Made by a program: the position numbers and the translations under genes
The notes under the pieces: generated by a model
What the model saw: the letters and a program-made list of their open reading frames with translations, nothing else
Database searches by the model: none
Told to the model about the DNA's origin: nothing
Assembly: GCA_041493205.1 (NCBI GenBank)
Contig: JBGPYM010000149.1
Location: forward strand, 1-7,669
Source: JBGPYM01 sp041493205
GTDB lineage: Bacteria; Bacteroidota; Ignavibacteria; UBA10030; UBA6906
DNA: 7,669 nt
Direction of reading: 5' to 3'
Part shown: piece after piece, positions 5,735 through 7,669 of the stretch
Layout: each line of letters begins with the position of its first letter
Position numbering within the stretch: position 1 is the first letter of the stretch

Positions 5735-5765
5735 TTGCAAGAAATCACGATTTTCTGTATTTTGG
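5735..5765 (+). promoter_or_regulatory. Promoter of tRNA-Arg
   Basis: TTGCAA (5735-5740), a 17-nt spacer and TATTTTGG (5758-5765) lie just upstream of tRNA-Arg. The -10 fits the TAnnTTTG pattern with one mismatch. The predicted start near 5772 gives a leader of about 23 nt before the mature tRNA 5' end. Confidence 0.55.
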
Positions 5766-5794
5766 TGCATCGGGGCTGCAAAGCGCCGATAACT

Positions 5795-5868
5795 GCACCC
5801 GTAGCTCAATTGGATAGAGCATCAGACTACGGATCTGAGGGTTGGGGGTTCAAATCCCTCCGGGTGCA
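5795..5868 (+). tRNA. tRNA-Arg (anticodon ACG)
   Basis: A complete 74-nt cloverleaf is visible. The acceptor stem GCACCCG pairs with CGGGTGC (5861-5867), with discriminator A (5868). The anticodon stem TCAGA/TCTGA encloses CTACGGA, with anticodon ACG at 5829-5831. A34 of this tRNA is normally deaminated to inosine by TadA, to read CGU, CGC and CGA. The T-loop is TTCAAAT. No CCA is encoded. It is a single-gene transcription unit with its own promoter and terminator. Confidence 0.96.
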
Positions 5869-5873
5869 CAAGC

Positions 5874-5901
5874 AAAAAAGGCCTCATTCGAGGCCTTTTT
5901 T
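5874..5901. terminator. Rho-independent terminator after tRNA-Arg
   Basis: A perfect 12-bp stem, AAAAAAGGCCTC against GAGGCCTTTTTT, has an ATTC loop. It starts 5 nt after the tRNA end and has a 6-nt U-run for plus-strand transcription. The A-run on the other side makes it formally bidirectional, although no minus-strand gene reads into it. Confidence 0.93.
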
Positions 5902-5961
5902 GTCGGCGTGACTCAACATGCTTCTCCTCGGATACGTACAACTTTCAGGAGGGTAATCACC

Positions 5962-6294
5962 ATGGTGACCGAATCGAGCAAGACGCCGGACCAGAAGTTT
6001 GTGAACTCGGCCGACATCCCCTGGAGGCCATCGACGTTCACAGAGGGGGTTACGGTAAAGGACGTGGCAACAACGGAGGGCTGGGAGCTACAGCTTGTTC
6101 GATTCAATCCCGGCGCGCGCTTTCCGGTCCATACCCACGAGCGTCCTGAGTTCATTTATATCCTCGAGGGCGAGCTCATTCAGGCAGGACGGCGGCTTGG
6201 ACCCGGATGGGCGAGTGTCTCCAGCACAGGGAGCGTTGACGACGATGTGCGCACAGAAAAAGGGTGCACGTTTCTGCTCGTCGATCGCGCCTGA
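5962..6294 (+). CDS. ChrR-type cupin domain protein
   Basis: The product is a 110-residue single-domain cupin resembling the C-terminal cupin of ChrR anti-sigma factors. Cupin motif 1 is intact: GARFPVHTHERPEFIYILEG (51-70), with H57, H59 and E63 as metal ligands. Motif 2 is weak: GPGWASVSSTGSVDDDVRTE leads into GCTFLLVDRA, and the position usually holding the last His ligand appears to be D94. It may therefore bind metal with altered chemistry or act as a small sensor or storage fold. There is no N-terminal zinc-binding anti-sigma domain. The start is the ATG at 5962, with AGGAGGG 8 nt upstream. The frame remains open back into tRNA-Arg, but those codons are not genuine. It stands alone, converging with the response regulator. 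Whether it interacts with any sigma factor cannot be told. Confidence 0.88.
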   Translation: MVTESSKTPDQKFVNSADIPWRPSTFTEGVTVKDVATTEGWELQLVRFNPGARFPVHTHERPEFIYILEGELIQAGRRLGPGWASVSSTGSVDDDVRTEKGCTFLLVDRA

Positions 6295-6302
6295 GCCCCG
6301 GA

Positions 6303-6329
6303 GCACTTCCGTCTCCCAAACGGAGGTGC
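6303..6329. terminator. Hairpin between converging genes, possible terminator
   Basis: GCACTTCCGT (6303-6312) pairs with ACGGAGGTGC (6320-6329) over 10 bp with one G-U pair and a 7-nt loop. It fills the 38-nt gap between the cupin stop and the regulator stop, so it could serve both genes. No T-run follows on either side, which weakens the call. Confidence 0.4.
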
Positions 6330-6332
6330 GCA

Positions 6333-7669
6333 CTAATACCGCGGCAGATTGTACTTCCGGATCCTCTCGTACAGTGTTGACCGGTCGATGCCGAGCGCGG
6401 ACGCGGCTTCCTTAATGTTTCCGTGTGTCCGCTGCAGCATCGCGGTGATCGCCTGATTCTCGATCTGCTCCAGTGTCATGTCCTTCGGCGGCGCCCAGAC
6501 CTCCGGACCGCGCTTGTGGTCCAGGAACGAGAAGTCCTCATCGCTCAGCACCGCATTCTTCGCCCCCACGATTCCCCGCTCGAGTGCGTTTTCGAGCTCC
6601 CTGACATTCCCGGGCCAGTCGTGATCCATGAGCACCGCAAGCCCTCCTTCCGAGATTGAACCGACGTCCTTCCCGAGCTCGTGTGCTATGCGCTCCACAA
6701 AGTGATGCGCAAGGAGCGGAATGTCCTCCCGCCGTTCGCGCAACGGGGGAATGCGGATGTTAATCACGTTGAGCCGGTAGTACAGGTCGTCCCGAAACCG
6801 CCCGTCTTTCACATCCTGTTCGAGGTCCCGGTTCGTCGCCGCGATGACCCGCACGTCGACCTCGATCTGGCGGCTTCCCCCGACACGATAAAAATCGCGC
6901 TCCTGCAGAACCCGCAGGAGGTTCAGCTGCAACTTCGGCGAGATATCCCCGATCTCATCCAGGAAGAGACTCCCTCCGTCGGCAAGTTCGAATTTTCCCT
7001 TTTTCTGCTCCACTGCTCCTGTGAACGACCCCCGTTCATGCCCGAAAAGCTCCGACTCCAGAAGGGTTTCCGCGAGCGCCGCACACGACACCCCGATGAA
7101 CGGCTTTGAGGCCCTGCCGCCCGAATAGTGAATCGCCCGGGCCACCAGTTCCTTGCCGGTTCCGCTTTCACCCTGGATAAGGACCGTGCTCCGCAGGCTC
7201 GCGACGTCGCGAATCAGGCTGAAGATTTCCAGCATCTTCGGACTCTTGCTCACGATGTCATGGAAACTGTATTGCCGTGTCAGCTTTTTCCGGAGGATCA
7301 CGTTTTCGCGCTGCAGGTTCTTGATCTTGATGATCCGCTCGACCAGCAGGGATATCTCCTCAGGGTTGCACGGCTTGACGATGTACTCCTGGGCACCCTC
7401 CTTCATCGCCGTGATCGCCGTGTCGACGGTCGCATAGGCAGTGACAATGATAATCGACGCTTCGGGCTGCGCTTTGCGGATTTCCATCATGGTCTCGATA
7501 CCGTCGATTCCTCCGGGCATCTTCAAGTCAATAAAATAGATCGCGTAGTCCTGCGTGCGCGCCCGCTCGATCGCTTCGGACCCCGACACCGCAGTGTCCA
7601 CGACATAGCCGTCCTCCCGCAACCACGCTGCAAGAGATTCCCGCATGACTTCCTCATCATCGACGACCA
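6333..7669 (-). CDS. NtrC-family sigma-54-dependent response regulator (5' end beyond window)
   Basis: This is a two-component transcription activator acting on sigma-54 promoters. The frame is open to the right edge: VVDDEEV precedes the internal ATG at 7646 and is the acidic pocket of a receiver domain, so the true start is outside the window. Numbering from that ATG, D40 (FIDLKMPG) is the phosphoacceptor, T69 and K91 (IVKP) complete the switch, and the receiver ends near 105. An AAA+ domain follows, with Walker A GESGTGKE (159-166), sigma-54 contact loop GSFTGA (206-211; usual form GAFTGA), Walker B SLFLDEIGD (226-234) and sensor II GNVRELEN (346-353). A Fis-type helix-turn-helix closes the protein (IKEAASALGIDRSTLYERIR, 411-430). 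All catalytic features are intact. The partner histidine kinase is not in the window, and the target genes are unknown. The stop is TAG at 6333-6335. Confidence 0.95.
   Translation of the reverse strand, partial: VVDDEEVMRESLAAWLREDGYVVDTAVSGSEAIERARTQDYAIYFIDLKMPGGIDGIETMMEIRKAQPEASIIIVTAYATVDTAITAMKEGAQEYIVKPCNPEEISLLVERIIKIKNLQRENVILRKKLTRQYSFHDIVSKSPKMLEIFSLIRDVASLRSTVLIQGESGTGKELVARAIHYSGGRASKPFIGVSCAALAETLLESELFGHERGSFTGAVEQKKGKFELADGGSLFLDEIGDISPKLQLNLLRVLQERDFYRVGGSRQIEVDVRVIAATNRDLEQDVKDGRFRDDLYYRLNVINIRIPPLRERREDIPLLAHHFVERIAHELGKDVGSISEGGLAVLMDHDWPGNVRELENALERGIVGAKNAVLSDEDFSFLDHKRGPEVWAPPKDMTLEQIENQAITAMLQRTHGNIKEAASALGIDRSTLYERIRKYNLPRY

Noticed and set aside
5842..5961. Forty extra N-terminal codons of the cupin protein.
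   Set aside because: They are translated from tRNA-Arg and its terminator; the ATG at 5962 has a strong ribosome site.

Overview
The window looks like a chromosomal stretch of a moderately GC-rich bacterium, probably from the Bacteroidota/Chlorobiota/Ignavibacteriota lineage. This is inferred from the gene content (an OmpA-like porin with thrombospondin type-3 repeats, an ECF sigma gene followed by a small membrane protein, DUF1801, an NtrC-type regulator). Four promoter-like sites also pair a TTG-type -35 with a TAnnTT -10 box, close to the TAnnTTTG box known from Bacteroidota. No sequence search was possible, so the phylum is tentative.

Layout. 1-1469 (minus, cut by the left edge): secreted OmpA-family outer-membrane protein with eight 23-residue calcium-binding repeats between barrel and peptidoglycan-binding domain. 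1590-2351 (minus): class I SAM methyltransferase in a locally less GC-rich segment. 2558-2747 (plus): tRNA-Gln(CUG) and tRNA-Glu(CUC), ending in a 21-bp perfect hairpin. 2825-3247 (minus): DUF1801 protein. 3274-4040 (plus): degraded ECF sigma/membrane-protein pair. The sigma gene has lost region 4 and runs in frame into the membrane protein, which itself carries a frameshift and an in-frame TGA. 4064-5547 (minus): two-gene operon of a BNR/Asp-box beta-propeller and a MoaD/ThiS-like protein ending in Gly-Gly, with overlapping stop and start. 5548-5794: gene-poor, holding two opposed promoters and a possible 28-codon leader ORF. 5795-5868 (plus): tRNA-Arg(ACG) and a classical terminator. 5962-6294 (plus): ChrR-type cupin. 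6333-7669 (minus, cut by the right edge): sigma-54-dependent response regulator.

The genes form several independent transcription units, not one pathway. The most noteworthy points are the fused and decayed sigma/membrane locus, the translationally coupled beta-propeller/ubiquitin-like pair with its possible leader peptide, and the recurrent promoter architecture. No mobile element, CRISPR array or defence system was seen.
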